Counted from the first letter of the stretch, positions 11,362 to 23,490 are shown. The stretch is 64,000 bases of DNA from Megachile rotundata (GCF_050947335.1 NC_134984.1:13125926-13189925); one strand, 5' to 3'. Notes: generated by a model not told the origin, from the sequence alone. Numbers and translations: made by a program.

Positions 11362-11613
11362 ATGAGAAGAAGTAAATTTAATTATCGCAATGTACTCAAA
11401 GCGACAGTATCGAGAGTCAGTTACAGTTTTTCCAAAAGAAACGCAGAAAATTCCGTAACATCTCGTCAGCGTCGTATTACAACAGTCTCCCGATCCATTC
11501 GTCATGCTCGTCGACAGCTGAGCGAAATTTTTGCAATTACAAGGCGTAAACAAGCGGTTCGCGCAAACCGCTTTACTTATCTACCGCCGCCGCATGTCGT
11601 ACATTATAAATAG
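11362..11613 (+). CDS. Hypothetical basic 83-aa ORF, unrecognised
   Basis: ATG-started frame of 83 codons ending in TAG. The product is strongly basic, with repeated Arg pairs (RRSKF, RQRRITTVSRSIRHARRQ, TRRKQAVR), so if real it might bind nucleic acid; that is inference only. Codon structure is coding-like. The stop codon lies inside a TATAAATAG sequence, and an 8-bp stem inverted repeat sits inside the 3' end at 11552-11573. An overlapping + frame (11531-11794) is also open. No domain is recognised, and chance remains a real alternative. Confidence 0.22.
   Translation: MRRSKFNYRNVLKATVSRVSYSFSKRNAENSVTSRQRRITTVSRSIRHARRQLSEIFAITRRKQAVRANRFTYLPPPHVVHYK
11552..11573. other. Short perfect inverted repeat
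   Basis: AAGCGGTT and AACCGCTT flank the 6-bp loop CGCGCA. It could form a small hairpin or be a dimeric protein-binding site. It lies about 30 bp upstream of TATAAATAG. Confidence 0.4.
11605..11613 (+). promoter_or_regulatory. Possible TATA box
   Basis: TATAAATAG matches the TATA-box consensus and sits inside a G+C-richer island, about 30 bp downstream of an inverted repeat. No initiator or downstream promoter element is obvious 25-35 bp further on, so the call is weak. Confidence 0.15.
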
Positions 11614-12049
11614 CCGTGAGACAGTGGCTGGAACAAGCACCACGCTAAAGCGGCGTCAAACTCCTAATCGAAACGACCAAATAAACGTTGATTGCCTTTC
11701 AGCGATCCTTGTAACCCTCGCCACTACCATCGATACGCGGATTGTAACCGATTACGATTTACACGGCAACCCGGTGTTTATAGTTAACATTTGACCCGGC
11801 TGGAAACGAGGCGTCTTTGACCCGTGACTACTTTGTCAATTTTATGCGCAACCTACAAGTTATGAGCCTCGTAAAACGCATTGTTGCCGAAGCGAAACGT
11901 CCATTGTCAGCTGAGCCACTACGGAGAACCATTTATCTAAACGCGACGTGGAAGATAAGATGGTTACGATAAGCGAGATTGCTTAGATTTTTCGTGTTTT
12001 CGAAATTTGAAACGTCGAAACCTCTTGTATCTGCGAATCTAAGTTCAAG
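11614..12049. other. Non-repetitive block
   Basis: G+C-moderate, CpG-containing sequence with a short open + frame to 11794. No recognised feature. Confidence 0.35.
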
Positions 12050-12930
12050 ATCTACGGACTTTTGAAATATTGTGAAGTTTATGGTTTAAGGATTTTTGGG
12101 ATATGGGGGACTTTGGGACTCAGGCAGATTTTAGATTTAGGGACTTTTCGCAATATAAGAAATTTTCTGGTTTAGGTACTTTTGAGAGATAGGAGACTTT
12201 TGGACTCAGGCAGGTTCTAGATTGAGGGATTTTTCGCAAAATAGGGAATTTTCTGGTTTAGGTAGTTTTGGGGCGTAGGAGACTCTGGGCTCCAGGGAGG
12301 TTTTGAATTTAGGGATTTTCTGCAAGATAGAGAATTTTCTGGTTTAAGTACTTTTGACACATAGGAGACTTTGGGACTCAGGCAGATTCTAGATTTAGGG
12401 ATTTTTTGCAATATAGGGAATTTTCTGGTTTAGGTAGTATTGGGACATAGGAAACTTTGGACTCCAAAGAGTTTTTGAATTTAAGGATTTTCTGCAATAT
12501 AGGAAATTTTCTGGTTTAGGTACTTTTGGGACATAGGAGACTTTGTCTCTAGGTAGATATTGAATTTAAGGATTTTTGGTAACACAGGGAATTTTCTGGT
12601 TTAATGACGTTTGAGGCATAGGGAGGTTTGAGATTCAGTGTGGTGGATTTAAGAACTTTTTGTTATATAAAGAATTTTTTGGTTTAAGAACTGCATAAGG
12701 GATTTTGGGGTTCAGTGAAAATCAGGATTTAAGGATTTTTTGCAAAGAAAGATCTTTGAGATTTAGGGATATTTTGGACATTTTGAATATGAAGTTTTTA
12801 GATTCTTCAGATTTTAGAGATGTTCCTGAAGCTTCGAGATTTATTGGGTTTGAAGATCTTCATTTAGGGATTTTCAGGTGTAAGACTCTTTGGAATTCTG
12901 CAATCCTTCAGACAGGTTAATTAAATTCTA
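12050..12930. repeat. 86-bp tandem array
   Basis: The landmark GAATTTTCTGGTTTA recurs at about 12160, 12246, 12332, 12418, 12504 and 12589, a period of 85-87 bp, about seven copies in all with decay to the right. Units contain GGGACTCAGGCAGATT and TTTTTGCAATATAGG. No gene. Confidence 0.88.
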
Positions 12931-13574
12931 GATTTTCTGCATTCCATTATAGCACTAAACTTCAAAATTGAAATATGCTTTCAATAACGCTGTCAATGAG
13001 TCAGCTTTCATAATTTACGACCCAAGTTATGGTTTTTCCTCCACAAAGTTTAAATCCGTTACTTTCCTCTTACCCAATTATCGCTCTACCTTGTTAGTAA
13101 TTATCAGTTATCCACTAATTACCGCCTCAAAATTTCCCGCCATGTTCCAGTTATACTAGAAATTTCTTGCATCATATCCATCTCACCAATCTGAAACAGC
13201 AGAAAAATCTTAATGACAGATAAAACGAGTCTAATCACGTATATTTGCGGATTCGTTAGCCTCGTAAAGGAAATGCTTTTCTTCAGATCAAAGAAATCAT
13301 CCGGTTAACAGGTTAAACAGCACGTTCGACATACAAAGAAAGAGATCTTCAGCTTCCGCCTTCCACGGCGTACGTTTCCGTCTTTCGAGGATTAACCGGC
13401 TCGGACAAGAACAAGAGTATGGCGAACAAAGTGCGCGGGACAAAGACGAAGAAGGAAAGAGAACGATCCTGTTACAGGAGCTTCCCACGACCGACATTTT
13501 CATCGAACTCGAGGAAGCCATCTCGGCCAATGAATATTCAAGGTTTCCCGATAGATCTACTTTGGAAATCGATT
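12931..13574. other. Non-repetitive block leading into an open frame
   Basis: A+T-rich at left, G+C-richer from about 13300. A + frame is open from 13419 and continues into the candidate signal-peptide exon; its first part is Lys/Arg-rich and not recognised. Confidence 0.35.
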
Positions 13575-13674
13575 ATGCGCACGGTTCAGCCACGCGTTAC
13601 GTTTCTCCTTTTCTTTCTCGTTTTGATGCTCGTTAACGCGAAACAAGGCGCGCTATTAATCACCTGTTCCCTCG
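13575..13674 (+). CDS. Candidate signal-peptide exon, unrecognised
   Basis: From an in-frame ATG the frame encodes a textbook secretory leader: short basic start (MRTVQPR), a hydrophobic core (VTFLLFFLVLMLV) and a small-residue cleavage region (NAKQGA). About 33 codons later there is a donor-like CTCG/GTGCGT at 13675. This is how first coding exons of insect secreted peptides often look, which is why it is listed. The same frame stays open from 13419 to 13994, the last part running into the 164-bp array. The minus strand is also open here, with an acceptor-like CTGCAG near 13794, so the strand is uncertain. No peptide family is recognised. Confidence 0.2.
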
Positions 13675-13840
13675 GTGCGTGCCGCAACGTTCGCCGCGAA
13701 AAATCAACCGAGAGAATTGAAACGTACACCTCTGACACACTTTCTAGGCGCATTGTGCGGCCGTACGTTCGTGCAGGGGAGGACGTGATGAAAAAAACCT
13801 GCAGAAAAAGGCACGAGCCGGTGGAACTTTATTATTTTTC
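13675..13840. other. Non-repetitive G+C-rich spacer
   Basis: Open on both strands. The minus-strand frame contains TMRLESVSEVYVSILSVDF; neither strand is decided. No recognised product. Confidence 0.3.
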
Positions 13841-14660
13841 GGATCTTTTGAATTTACGCACTTTTGGAATATTTGGTGCTTGGAGGACAGGGATGGAATT
13901 ATGGCTTATAGGGAATTTTGGGGAATCTTGGGGAATTTGGGGAGTTACGAGGCTTCTCGGGTTTAGATTAATGGAGAATATTGGGAATTTGTGATATTGA
14001 GATTTGTGAGATTTTGGACCTCGAGGGACTCTGTTGATTTAGGGAATTTGAGATGTAAAGATTTTTGGAGGTTAACTTTGAGACGTAGGAATTTTGGGAA
14101 TTTGGGGAATTACGAGGTTTTGGGGTTTAGAGTGATGTAGAGCATTGGATATTTGTGATGTTGAGATTTTTCAGATTTTGGCACTGGAAGGACTCTGATG
14201 ATTTAGGGAATTTGAGATTAAGGACTTTTGGAGGTTAACTTTGAGACGTAGGAATTTTGGGAATTTGGGGAATTACGAGGTTTTGGGGTTTAGAGTGATG
14301 TAGAGCATTGGATATTTGTGATGTTGAAATTTGTGAGATTTTGAACCTTGAAGGACTTTGATAATTTAAGGAATTTTAGATGTAAGGATTTTTGGAGGTT
14401 AACTTTGAGACGTAGGAATTTTGGGAATTTGGGGAATTACGAGGTTTAGGGGTTTAGAGTGATCGAGAGTATTGGATATTTGTGATATTGAGATTTGTGA
14501 GATTTTGGACCTTGAAGGACTTTGATAATTTAGGGAATTTGAGATGTAAGGACTTTAGGAGGTTAACTCTGAGACGGAGGAATTTTGGAAATTTATGGAC
14601 TGCAACATATATGAGATTTTTTGAATTTAAGGAAAAATGGAGATTATAGAGTTTAGAGTC
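13841..14660. repeat. 164-bp tandem array, G-rich
   Basis: The landmark AATTACGAGG (or AGTTACGAGG) recurs at about 13943, 14108, 14271 and 14435, a period of 163-165 bp. Each unit carries GGGAATTTGGGG, GGATATTTGTGATGTTGAG and GGAGGTTAACTTTGAGACG. A fifth, diverged copy fades at about 14600. Confidence 0.88.
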
Positions 14661-16330
14661 CTTATGCAAGGTTTGTAATTTAGGAACATAGAGAGGTTCT
14701 TGCTAGATATTTCAAAGGTAACCACCTTTGTTAGTTTGGTCATTTGCCAACGTATAATAATTTGGAAATGTAATCTCATAATTTGGTACGAACAATTCTA
14801 GGTAAAAGAAGAGAATCACAAAGATACAGAATTTAGAGAAATTTGGTCGACACGAATAAGAACATTTGGAGCAAAATGAGTGACTCGTTTCGCGTGCATA
14901 AGATACAGAGAGGACCCAAGAGACAACTGTAAAATACACCCAATCACGAAGGCCGTCCACCTTGCTCTTATACCGGGTGTCTCGTGTAACCGGTCTCGTT
15001 CCGGTCCCCGACGATCCTTATCTAATTAACGTTAATGCCTTTACGTAATGTCGCTGAACCACGCGTTCTATTTTGACTCTGATACCGGTTCTTGTTCGTG
15101 GACAGACGATTTTACATTCTCATATTATCCACACGAGCAAAACCAGATCAACGAAACTTTTTCTTAATACGCACTTTTATCGACAACTAATTATCACGCG
15201 ATAAAATGGGTTAACCTACATTATCTATAATATTATAGTTACGTGTATGTTCGACTAGATTTATAGACTTTATATCGGAACTAAGAGCTAACACAAGTTT
15301 CCTTATAGTTTCATTTGGAAAATATATAATTATTAATATCTTTTCATCGGAGTTTTATTTTAGCTTAATGCGAGATAATGTGTAAACATAGATTAATTAC
15401 GAAATTAGAACTAAAATATAAAAATTTTAAAATTGACTTAATCGACATTATTAATCTGTTATCATCTTAATTTTATCTCGACTTTCTATTCTACTGAATG
15501 CAAAATAGAAAAATATCGAATAAGTGTAAAATTACCCAAGAAATAATTTAATTGGTATCCTTCATAATTTTATACAAATTCTATACGTTAGTATAATTAC
15601 TACAATTATTTGCTTTTGAGTAATCTTGAATACGTCAGTGCCGTTCGCACGAAAATGAATCATCCCGTCACAGAATTTTCTGTAACTTATCCCATCAAGC
15701 AACATCTAAATCACAGAATAATAGTAAAGATTTCGAAATTTATTATTCGAGCGATACTCAAAACGGCCAGCAGCAGTGAGTCAAAGTTGGTTCACGGCTA
15801 GGTGACCGTATGAAACGAGCGAGACCGAACCGCTGACAGGATTGGAATAGGCGTGTTCCCTGCTCGAACAGCTTCCATTGACTCCATCTTATTTATAAAC
15901 GTGTGCATGGTCTCGTTGGTTGTGACATTAGGATGAAATATTAACGTATCGTTCGGCGTGGGCGGTTCAATGCGAATTCATACCAGAGGTTACGGTCTTC
16001 TGACGTGTCCCATTTTCCTTTGACAGAAAGGACGTTTGATTCGTGGCTAAAGGCCTTTGGAATTGTTTATGATTTCTACATCCACTGAAATCTTTTCGTT
16101 TCGATTTACTCCACGTTTTTCAACGTGGGTGACAGTTGCTTCAATTAGGTTTGATTCAAGGTCTACGGATTGGTTAATTGGGTAAGGACTGAACGGCTTG
16201 TTGTGAATGGCTCGTTAAATGATTTGTTGTGATGTATTGGTTTTGAGGGGTTTTGACGAGAAGGATTTAAATAAGGTTAATTGAACGAGCTTTGGTAGAA
16301 GAGCGAATATGGGTGAATAATTTACGTGTG
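14661..16330. other. A+T-rich block with CpG islands, no gene recognised
   Basis: About 14930-15150 and 15780-16200 are G+C-richer, CpG-containing islands inside A+T-rich DNA. A + frame (15610-15801) runs into CAGCA/GTGAGT near 15775 but has no good start. No repeat array, RNA gene or recognised protein. Confidence 0.35.
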
Positions 16331-17000
16331 CAATATGAAGGATATATATTAAGAATGTACAATAAGAATATACACTAAGGATATATACTAAGAATACACA
16401 CTAAGGATGTACACTAAGAATGTACACTAAGAATATACATTAATGATGTACACTAAGGATATGCATTAAAAATATATACTAAAGGTATACACTAAGAATG
16501 TACACTAAGAATATACACTAATGATGTACACTAAGAATATACACTAATAATGTTCATTAAGAATATACACTAATGATATACACTAAGAATATACATTAAT
16601 GATGTACACTAAGAATATACACTAATAATGTTCACTAAGAATATAAAATAATGATGTACACTAAGAATATATATTAATAAGGTTCAATAAGAATATACAC
16701 TAATGATGTATACTAAGAATATACACTAATAATGTTCACTAAAAATATACACTAATGATGTGCACTAAGAATTTACATTAATAACGTTCACTAAGAATAT
16801 ACACTAGTGACGTACACTAAGAATATACACTAGTGATGTACACTAAGAATATACATGAAGGATATGCACTAAGAATGTACACTAATGATGTACATTAAGA
16901 ATATACATTCAGGATATGCACTAAGGATGTACACTAAGGGTGTACACTAAGAATATACAATAAGGGTATACAACGAGGATGCTCAATAAAGATATACATA
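16331..17000. repeat. 13-bp minisatellite, GTACACTAAGAAT type
   Basis: Units GTACACTAAGAAT and ATACACTAATGAT (13 bp each) alternate for about 650 bp, giving a frequent 26-bp dimer. The period does not fit the 8-bp grid of most other arrays. Confidence 0.88.
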
Positions 17001-17160
17001 AACGTGTCAGTATGTAATCTAGAATATGAAGAAGCAACTCTCGCGGACAAACGACAAAAAACCGATTAAAACGCTCGCGAATGTTGAGATCATATAAATC
17101 ATGTTATCCAGAATCCTAATCTCGGTTGTTTCGATTCATCTAACACCGTAGGCGACCGAA
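17001..17160. other. Spacer
   Basis: Non-repetitive sequence of rising G+C between the 13-bp array and the next open-frame island. Nothing recognised. Confidence 0.35.
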
Positions 17161-17477
17161 TCACGCAATCGCGCACATCGTTTCGCACACCATCGGAGTA
17201 ATTAGAGCTCGACGAAACGGGGTCCCCATAAATATCCTTCGTCTCGAAGCAATCGCGAAACAGCTCGGCCGGCAATTAGGCTTCCGAGAGCAAAAACTCG
17301 CAGCCTCGCGATCCGGCAACTTAATTGACGCCGAATAAAAGCGTGGCGACTCGAAAGATATAGCCTGGTCGTTCGTTATCGGGGAACGATAAGCGAATTC
17401 CGCGGTAAACTGGTCGTTCACCGATGTAAAAATACGGCCTACGAGCGTCTCGCGAGCGTCTCGATGAGACACGCGTG
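17161..17477 (-). CDS. Candidate terminal exon, 105 codons, unrecognised
   Basis: On the minus strand a long pyrimidine tract (CCCCCGTTCCCTTCCTGCAC) leads to ATCCAG, an excellent splice acceptor; the exon would start at 17477. The frame that follows is open for about 105 codons to TGA. Codon structure is strongly coding-like. The peptide contains ARETLVGRIFTSVNDQFT, SFESPRFYSASIKLPDRE and a Cys-containing middle (FCSRKPNCRPSCF). No polyadenylation signal is obvious nearby downstream. No domain is recognised. It could also be an exon of a noncoding RNA or a chance frame in a CpG-rich island. Confidence 0.28.
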
Positions 17478-18940
17478 CTGGATGTGCAGGAAGGGAACGG
17501 GGGATAACGGATGGGGGTGAAAAATAAGGGGTACGTAGATGATTTTGACGTATGAAGGTTTCAGAAGGGTAGCGTTTCTCTTCTGCTGTTTGTTCGGATA
17601 GTTACCTGATATGTGCTATATGAGGTCTTCGATATGTGCCATATGTGCCATATGAGGACCTTGATATGTGCCATATCGTTATTTTAAATATATACTTTCG
17701 ATTTGATGAGATCAATATTTGTGTGCTATTTGAAGGCTTTGTTCCTCGTTTTCTTCATGGGAGATTTGGGTAATTGATCTGGGAAATTGAGGCAAGTTGT
17801 ACGAGTCGATTCTCACACATGTCACATAAAAATAAGACGAATGTTAGTTTCAAGCTTGGGAACAGAAATGAATAATTTCTGTGACACTCTGTATATAACC
17901 CAACCAATTATCATTTATGGCTAATTTGGAACATGTAAAATCTGACATGATACGATGACATAAAAGGATCACAAAATATCACATATGATATATCTATAAA
18001 AAGTTCAGTGACTGCACGAACAGTTCAGTGACATTTCTAACATAAAATGGCCGACTACTATGTATAACATGACTAATTTTAAAACATATAGTCATGATAT
18101 GATGACTTGGGAGAATCATAAAATATCATAATATACGAATCAAAACCATCGAACGTAACAAAAGTAATTATGCAAACATACAAACGTAATTATCAAACAT
18201 TGACATTTTGAAAAATGCTCGACCACCATTTACAGCAAACTGCAACTAACTTCTAACTACACAAACTGATTTTAAAAATATAAAATATTTAATGACACGA
18301 AAATAACAGTATTATGTGTGACATCATACAGGTTAATAACCTTTGTGAATAAAAGACTAAAGCTTGATGAAAATTCTAATAGAGCCATCAAGATCAATTT
18401 CTTGCTCTCTTTGAAACAACACGGGTTCACCTGTTATGAAGTTTCACCTAGTCGCAGGTGAATTCCTGTCGAGTTCGATAATTGTTTATCATTAGTAGTG
18501 ATGCACGCTAACAGCATCGTGAGGCATTCAATGACGCAACTCGTTTGATTCTGCATCGACAGGAAATGTCGCTCTCGTGTCAGAACAAAAGAAAGGTGAA
18601 TAAATTAAGAGAGTTGCACGAGCACGTAGTGACATGATAGTGACATTTATTAACATAACAGTGACGTTTAATAACATAGTATCGAGCGATGCTGCATTTA
18701 TTAATTTAAAAACACGTTGCAAAATAAAATTTCTAATTTCATATTGTATTGTCTGTTTTTATTTGTTGATGACTTTACTGTTCTTACAATATTTAATTTA
18801 TAGTTAGTATGTCTTAAATAGTGATTTACAATAATATAAAATTTTGCTTGATGTTTCTAAAAATTTAATATTTTTGGTCTGCAATATTTTTTAAATTTTA
18901 GAACAAGATAACAATGTATATTTATATCTATATAATTATA
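17478..18940. other. Mostly A+T-rich block, no gene recognised
   Basis: Includes a short repeat at about 17608-17680 (GATATGTGCCATATG, three to four copies) and loosely repetitive CATGATA/AAATATCACA sequence at 17820-18360. At about 18428-18462 a small inverted repeat TTCACCT/AGGTGAA is seen. No convincing open frame. Confidence 0.35.
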
Positions 18941-18984
18941 TGTATATTTAAAAAATTATATGTATATTTTAGAGTGGAATGTAT

Positions 18985-19110
18985 AGAATAAAATATAAAA
19001 TTCTACATGACATTCATATAAAATATAAAATTCTACATGACATTCACATAAAATATAAAATTCTACATGACATTCACATAAAATACAAAATTCTAAATTT
19101 TCTAATGACT
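18985..19110. repeat. 30-bp tandem repeat, four copies
   Basis: AAATATAAAATTCTACATGA followed by CATTCACATA repeats exactly every 30 bp, with starts at 18991, 19021, 19051 and 19081 (last copy diverged). Because 30 is a multiple of three, it extends a minus-strand open frame; that frame is not a gene. Confidence 0.9.
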
Positions 19111-20080
19111 CCTTCACAACATAAGAATATAAATGCACATAAAATAAAAAAATAATTACGTACAATAATAACACAAATAAAATAGAAATAAGAAAAATAA
19201 AATAAGTAAATAGAAATAAAATACGAGTGAATCGTTTTAGAATAACACGTTGATAATCTCCAGCGCACATCCTTCAAAGAGCACATTCTAAGAGCGATCA
19301 AATGTCAAGGGCTGCCATTTGCAATTTGTCCAATAATCGTCGAATTACACGCGCCGGTGCATTTTCGTTGCCTCGAGTTTCGAATAGTTGATTCTTCAAC
19401 ATCGACAGGCATTCAAATCCCATCAAAATCGTCTGGAATTTATTTCAGAACAAAGTAACTCAATGAAACTCGTGTCGATCCTGGCATTTTATCGCAACGA
19501 AGATTCAGCTGGCTAATGAGCCGGTATTTATCGTGACGTAAATTATTATCTCTAAAACAAAACCTTCTCGTCAAACAAAATTCTTCAGAATTTAACTTTC
19601 GATGAAATTTAAGCCACGAATTCTTTGCATGTGTACTTTTTTGTACGAGGTGTAACGACAGGATTAACATGCATTTTTAATGAACCGCATTTGACCCAGT
19701 TAATTTGGTTTCGCAAGGGTGCACACACGGTATCGTTGGAATCCGTGTGAATTTTCTCCATTGTTTCGTGTCTCGAACGAAATAGAATATCGACTGGTTA
19801 CAATTCCTTTCCATTCGACTCCTGTGCTATTTCACTTTTTTTTTCGTGTCCATACAATTGTCTGTATTGATTTATTTCGTTCGGTAATGAGTCATCTCTT
19901 TGTCGTTGATCACGAATTTGATTCAATCATTTTGCTCTGCGCTTACATTTCACTTTTCGTATCTAGTGTGATTTTATAGTTTCATTTATGTGATCTTTTG
20001 AAATTATGATTGTCAAATATTTTAATTTAACAAAGATGAAAGGCTAAGTACTTTTTATTAATTAGTAATTACAATATTTG
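19111..20080. other. Non-repetitive block
   Basis: A+T-rich on the left, mixed on the right. Short frames on both strands (for example 19719-19979 +) are of low quality. No recognised feature. Confidence 0.35.
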
Positions 20081-20870
20081 TGAATTTGGACATTTTTATG
20101 ATTTTAAAATTGAGAATTTGGGGAATAGGGAGATTGGGAATTGCAAGTTTGGTAATTGAGAAATGGGGAACTTGGCAATTTGGAGAATTAGAGGAGTTAG
20201 GGATTTGGGAGTTTGGAGGATTGGTAATTTGGCACTTTGGGGATTTTCGAAATTTTCAAATATAGGGATTTTTGGAATTTGGGAATTGGAAATTTGAGAA
20301 GTTGGAAGTTTGAGAAGTTGGAAATTTGAGAAGCTAGAAATTTGAGAAGTTGGAAATTTGAGAATTTGGAAATTTGAGAAGTTGGAAATTTGAGAAGTTG
20401 GAAATTTGAGACGTTGGAAATTTGAGAAGTTGGAAATTTGAGAAGTTGGAAGTTTGAGAAGCTGGAAATTTGAGAAGTTGGAAATTTGAGAAGCTGGATA
20501 TTTGAGAAGCTGGAAATGTGAGAATTTGGAAATTTGAGAAGCTGGATATTTGAGAAGTTGGAAATTTGAGAAGTTGGAAATTTAAGAATTTGGAAATTTG
20601 AGAAGCTGGAAATTTGAGAAGTTGGAAATTTAAGAATTTGGAAATTTGAGAAGCTGGAAATTTGAGAAGCTGGAAGTTTGAGAAGCTGGAAATTTGAGAA
20701 GTTGGAAATTTGAGAAGGTAGAAATTTGAGAAGTTGGAAATTTGAGAAGCTAGAAATTTGAGAATTTGGAAATTTGAGAAGCTGGAAATTTGAGAATTGG
20801 AAAATTGGAAAATTTAAAAACTTGAAAACATGAGAATTTGAAAAATTGACCACATAAAAATTTAATAATT
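20081..20870. repeat. 16-bp minisatellite, GAAGTTGGAAATTTGA type
   Basis: From about 20280 to 20800 the unit GAAGTTGGAAATTTGA repeats every 16 bp with GAAGCTGG and GAATTTGG variants; the left 200 bp are looser. The unit lacks stops in all three minus-strand phases, so a 246-codon frame (20197-20937 -) results, with a 16-residue protein period. That frame is an artefact. Confidence 0.92.
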
Positions 20871-21580
20871 CAAGAATACAAAAGCAAAAAAATTTGAAAC
20901 TAGAAAAATGAAATAACTTGTATCTCCCTTCACACATTATATTTTATACATAAAAGACGTACGTTTTATATTCACAATTATTTTAATATTTCATACATAT
21001 GTACATATATAGAATTATAGAAAGAAGTTCATGTGGGTAATCACGAATCTCGGAGAAATTCTAATAATTTTTACTCTAAAAGAAGATGCCTATCTATAAA
21101 ACGCGAATGTTTTACATTTCCATACAAAATGCAAAAGATTTGCATCCCATACATACTTTCTTAATTAATTGCACTCATGTCAGGCATAGACACATTGCAA
21201 TTTTATGTAGAATGTAATTACCGGTGAAACTTGCATCCGTACAATATTTGCAACTCATTTTTACGATGAAAGAATTCATTGGCACGTGTAGTCGGCTACT
21301 GGTTATACTAATTGATTTTATAATTCGTCAGTTTCGAGGAAACTTAAATTTATGTGTATATAAACTTAGTTTATCAATTAAATCAATCTTCTGTATTTTT
21401 AGAAATATTGGTGTTAAAAAATATTTTAGACAAATTATATAGGAAATCTTTTTTCTAAATCATTTAGGGAAAAATTTATAGTACATGTTTAATTTATATT
21501 TGTAAATTTAATTGCAAAATTTTTTGGACCCTTAAATTCTGATGTTTTCAAATGCTTACTGTAAAAATTTCTAGATTCTT
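20871..21580. other. A+T-rich spacer
   Basis: Very A+T-rich sequence with no recognised feature. A 72-codon + frame (21224-21442) is hydrophobic but unconvincing. Confidence 0.4.
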
Positions 21581-22570
21581 ATATCTCTGTATCTCAAAAT
21601 TTTCAATTTTTCCAATTCTAAGCTTCCCAAATTCCAAATTCACCGAATTCCAAATTTCCCGAATTCCAAGCTCCCCAAATTCCAAATTCTCTAAATTTCA
21701 AATTCCCCAAATTCCAAGCTCCCCAAATTCCAAATTCCCCCGATTCCAAATTCCCCAAATTCCAAAGTCCCCAAATTTCAAGCTCCTCAAATTTCAAATT
21801 CTCCAAATTCCAAATTCCCCAAATTCCAAGCTCCCCAAATTCCAAGCTCTCCAAATTCCCAGCTCCCCAAATTCGAAGTTCCCCCGATTCCAAATTCCCC
21901 CAATCCCAAATTCCCCAAATTCCAAGCTCTCCAAATTCCGAATTCCCCCGATCTCAAATTCCCCAAATTCCAAGCTCCCCAAATTCCCAATTCCCCAAAT
22001 TCCAAATTCCCCAAATTCCAAGCTCCCCAAATTCCAAATTCCCCCGATCTCAAATTCCCCAAATTCCAAGCTCCCCAAATTCCAAGCTTCCCAAATTCCA
22101 AAGTCCCCAAATTCCAAATTCCCCCGATCTCAAATTCCCCAAATTCCAAGCTCCCCAAATTCCAAGCTTCCCAAATTCCAAGCTCCCAAATTCCAAGCTC
22201 CCCAAATTCCAAATCCCCCGAATTCCAATTTCCCCAAATTTCAAATTCTCCAAATTCCAAATTCCCCAAATTCCAAGTTCCCCAAATTCCAAGCTCCCCA
22301 AATTCCAAAGTCCCCAAATTCCAAAGTCCCCAAATTCCAAGCTCCCCAAATTCCAAATTCCCCGAATTCCAATTTCCCCAAATTCCCAACTCTCCAAATT
22401 CCAAATTCTCCCGATCCCAAATTCAGCCAAATTCGAAGCTCCCCAAATTCCCCCGATCCCAAATTCCCCAAATTCTCAACTCTCTAAATTCCAAATTCTC
22501 AAATCCCCAAATCCCCAAATCCCCAAATCCCCAAATCCCCAAATCCTAAATCCCAAAATATTCAAATCCC
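21581..22570. repeat. 16-bp minisatellite, CCCCAAATTCCAAGCT type, with pure 8-mer end
   Basis: Unit CCCCAAATTCCAAGCT or CCCCAAATTCCAAATT, 16 bp, repeated about 55-60 times. The right edge changes into a pure 8-mer, AAATCCCC, five perfect copies at 22501-22540. Long frames on both strands (311 codons on +, up to 205 on -) follow from the stop-free unit. G-rich on the minus strand. Confidence 0.93.
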
Positions 22571-23490
22571 CAAATTCTCACATCCTCTTCACCCGCCAAC
22601 ACGTGACTACCAGTTAATTGACTACAGTATCTACGTCCGTAAGTCATCGTCAAAATACCAATATCCTGAAAAGTCCCTAAAAATAAAGGAAAAAGGAGCG
22701 TTTCTCTATCGATACTTGTCGCTGACTGTACAGTTTCGAAACGAAGTCGAGATTTCGCGAACACGCAGAGATCGAACGGATACGAAAGAAGAACGTCGAT
22801 GGAATTCCCCAGGTCTGGTGGAGAGGAAGATCAACGGGCGAGCCTCGAAAACGTCCGGTCGCCTTTCAACAGAAAACACTTCCTTGTTCGCATCGTCCCG
22901 TTATCAATGGTCGAATCGTTGAAACCTGACATTGATTTATCGATCTGACCTCGCGACGGCTTGCACCGGGTCACGGAAATTGCAACGAGAAGGTTCCTTC
23001 TTCTTCGCGATATTCGTGCGGTTCCGCGCTAAATCGACCGCGCCTATAATATCGCCATTATACACCATCGACGGGCTTTATTTCAACGTCAATAAGAATT
23101 TTCAACGTCTAACCGGCTCGTTAACTTGACAAATTGCATGCCGCGTGATCACTGGGAAACAACGTGATTTATTGTTCGTTCCGAAACTTTGATTTCATAG
23201 CATTTAGACGACGGGGCTGAACTCACGGGGATGAGATCGATCGATTCTCGTGGTGGACGTAACAGCGAAATGTGGTAAAATGACAGCCTCGAGGAGATGA
23301 AAGGGAAGGATTTATTGTTATCGTGTTATATTGTGATGGGGTGATAAGTTTTTGGAGAAGATTCAATAATCGTGAGCGGTGTTGGGTTTGAAGTTAAATT
23401 GTGGTAAGCGAGGGAATTAGGAGTGGGAGGTATGGAGAATATTCTGGTGTTGGGAATTTATCGGGTGTGGAATTTGGAAGAGGCTACTAG
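22571..23490. other. Non-repetitive island, no gene decided
   Basis: G+C-richer island. On +, GCTGACTGTACAG at about 22735 resembles branch point plus acceptor, followed by an open basic frame to 22922. On -, ATTTTTAGGGACTTTTCAG resembles an acceptor, followed by a short frame containing GRRYCSQLTGSHVLAGEEDV that runs into the array. The strands conflict and nothing is recognised. Confidence 0.3.

Noticed and set aside
11531..11794. Second + frame of 87 codons overlapping the 83-codon frame
   Set aside because: It overlaps a frame with better codon structure and has no distinct start or splice signal.
21552..22487. 311-codon + strand open frame, the longest in the window
   Set aside because: It lies wholly in the 16-bp minisatellite and its translation repeats every 16 residues; the antisense frames are equally open. 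It follows from a stop-free unit, with no coding evidence.
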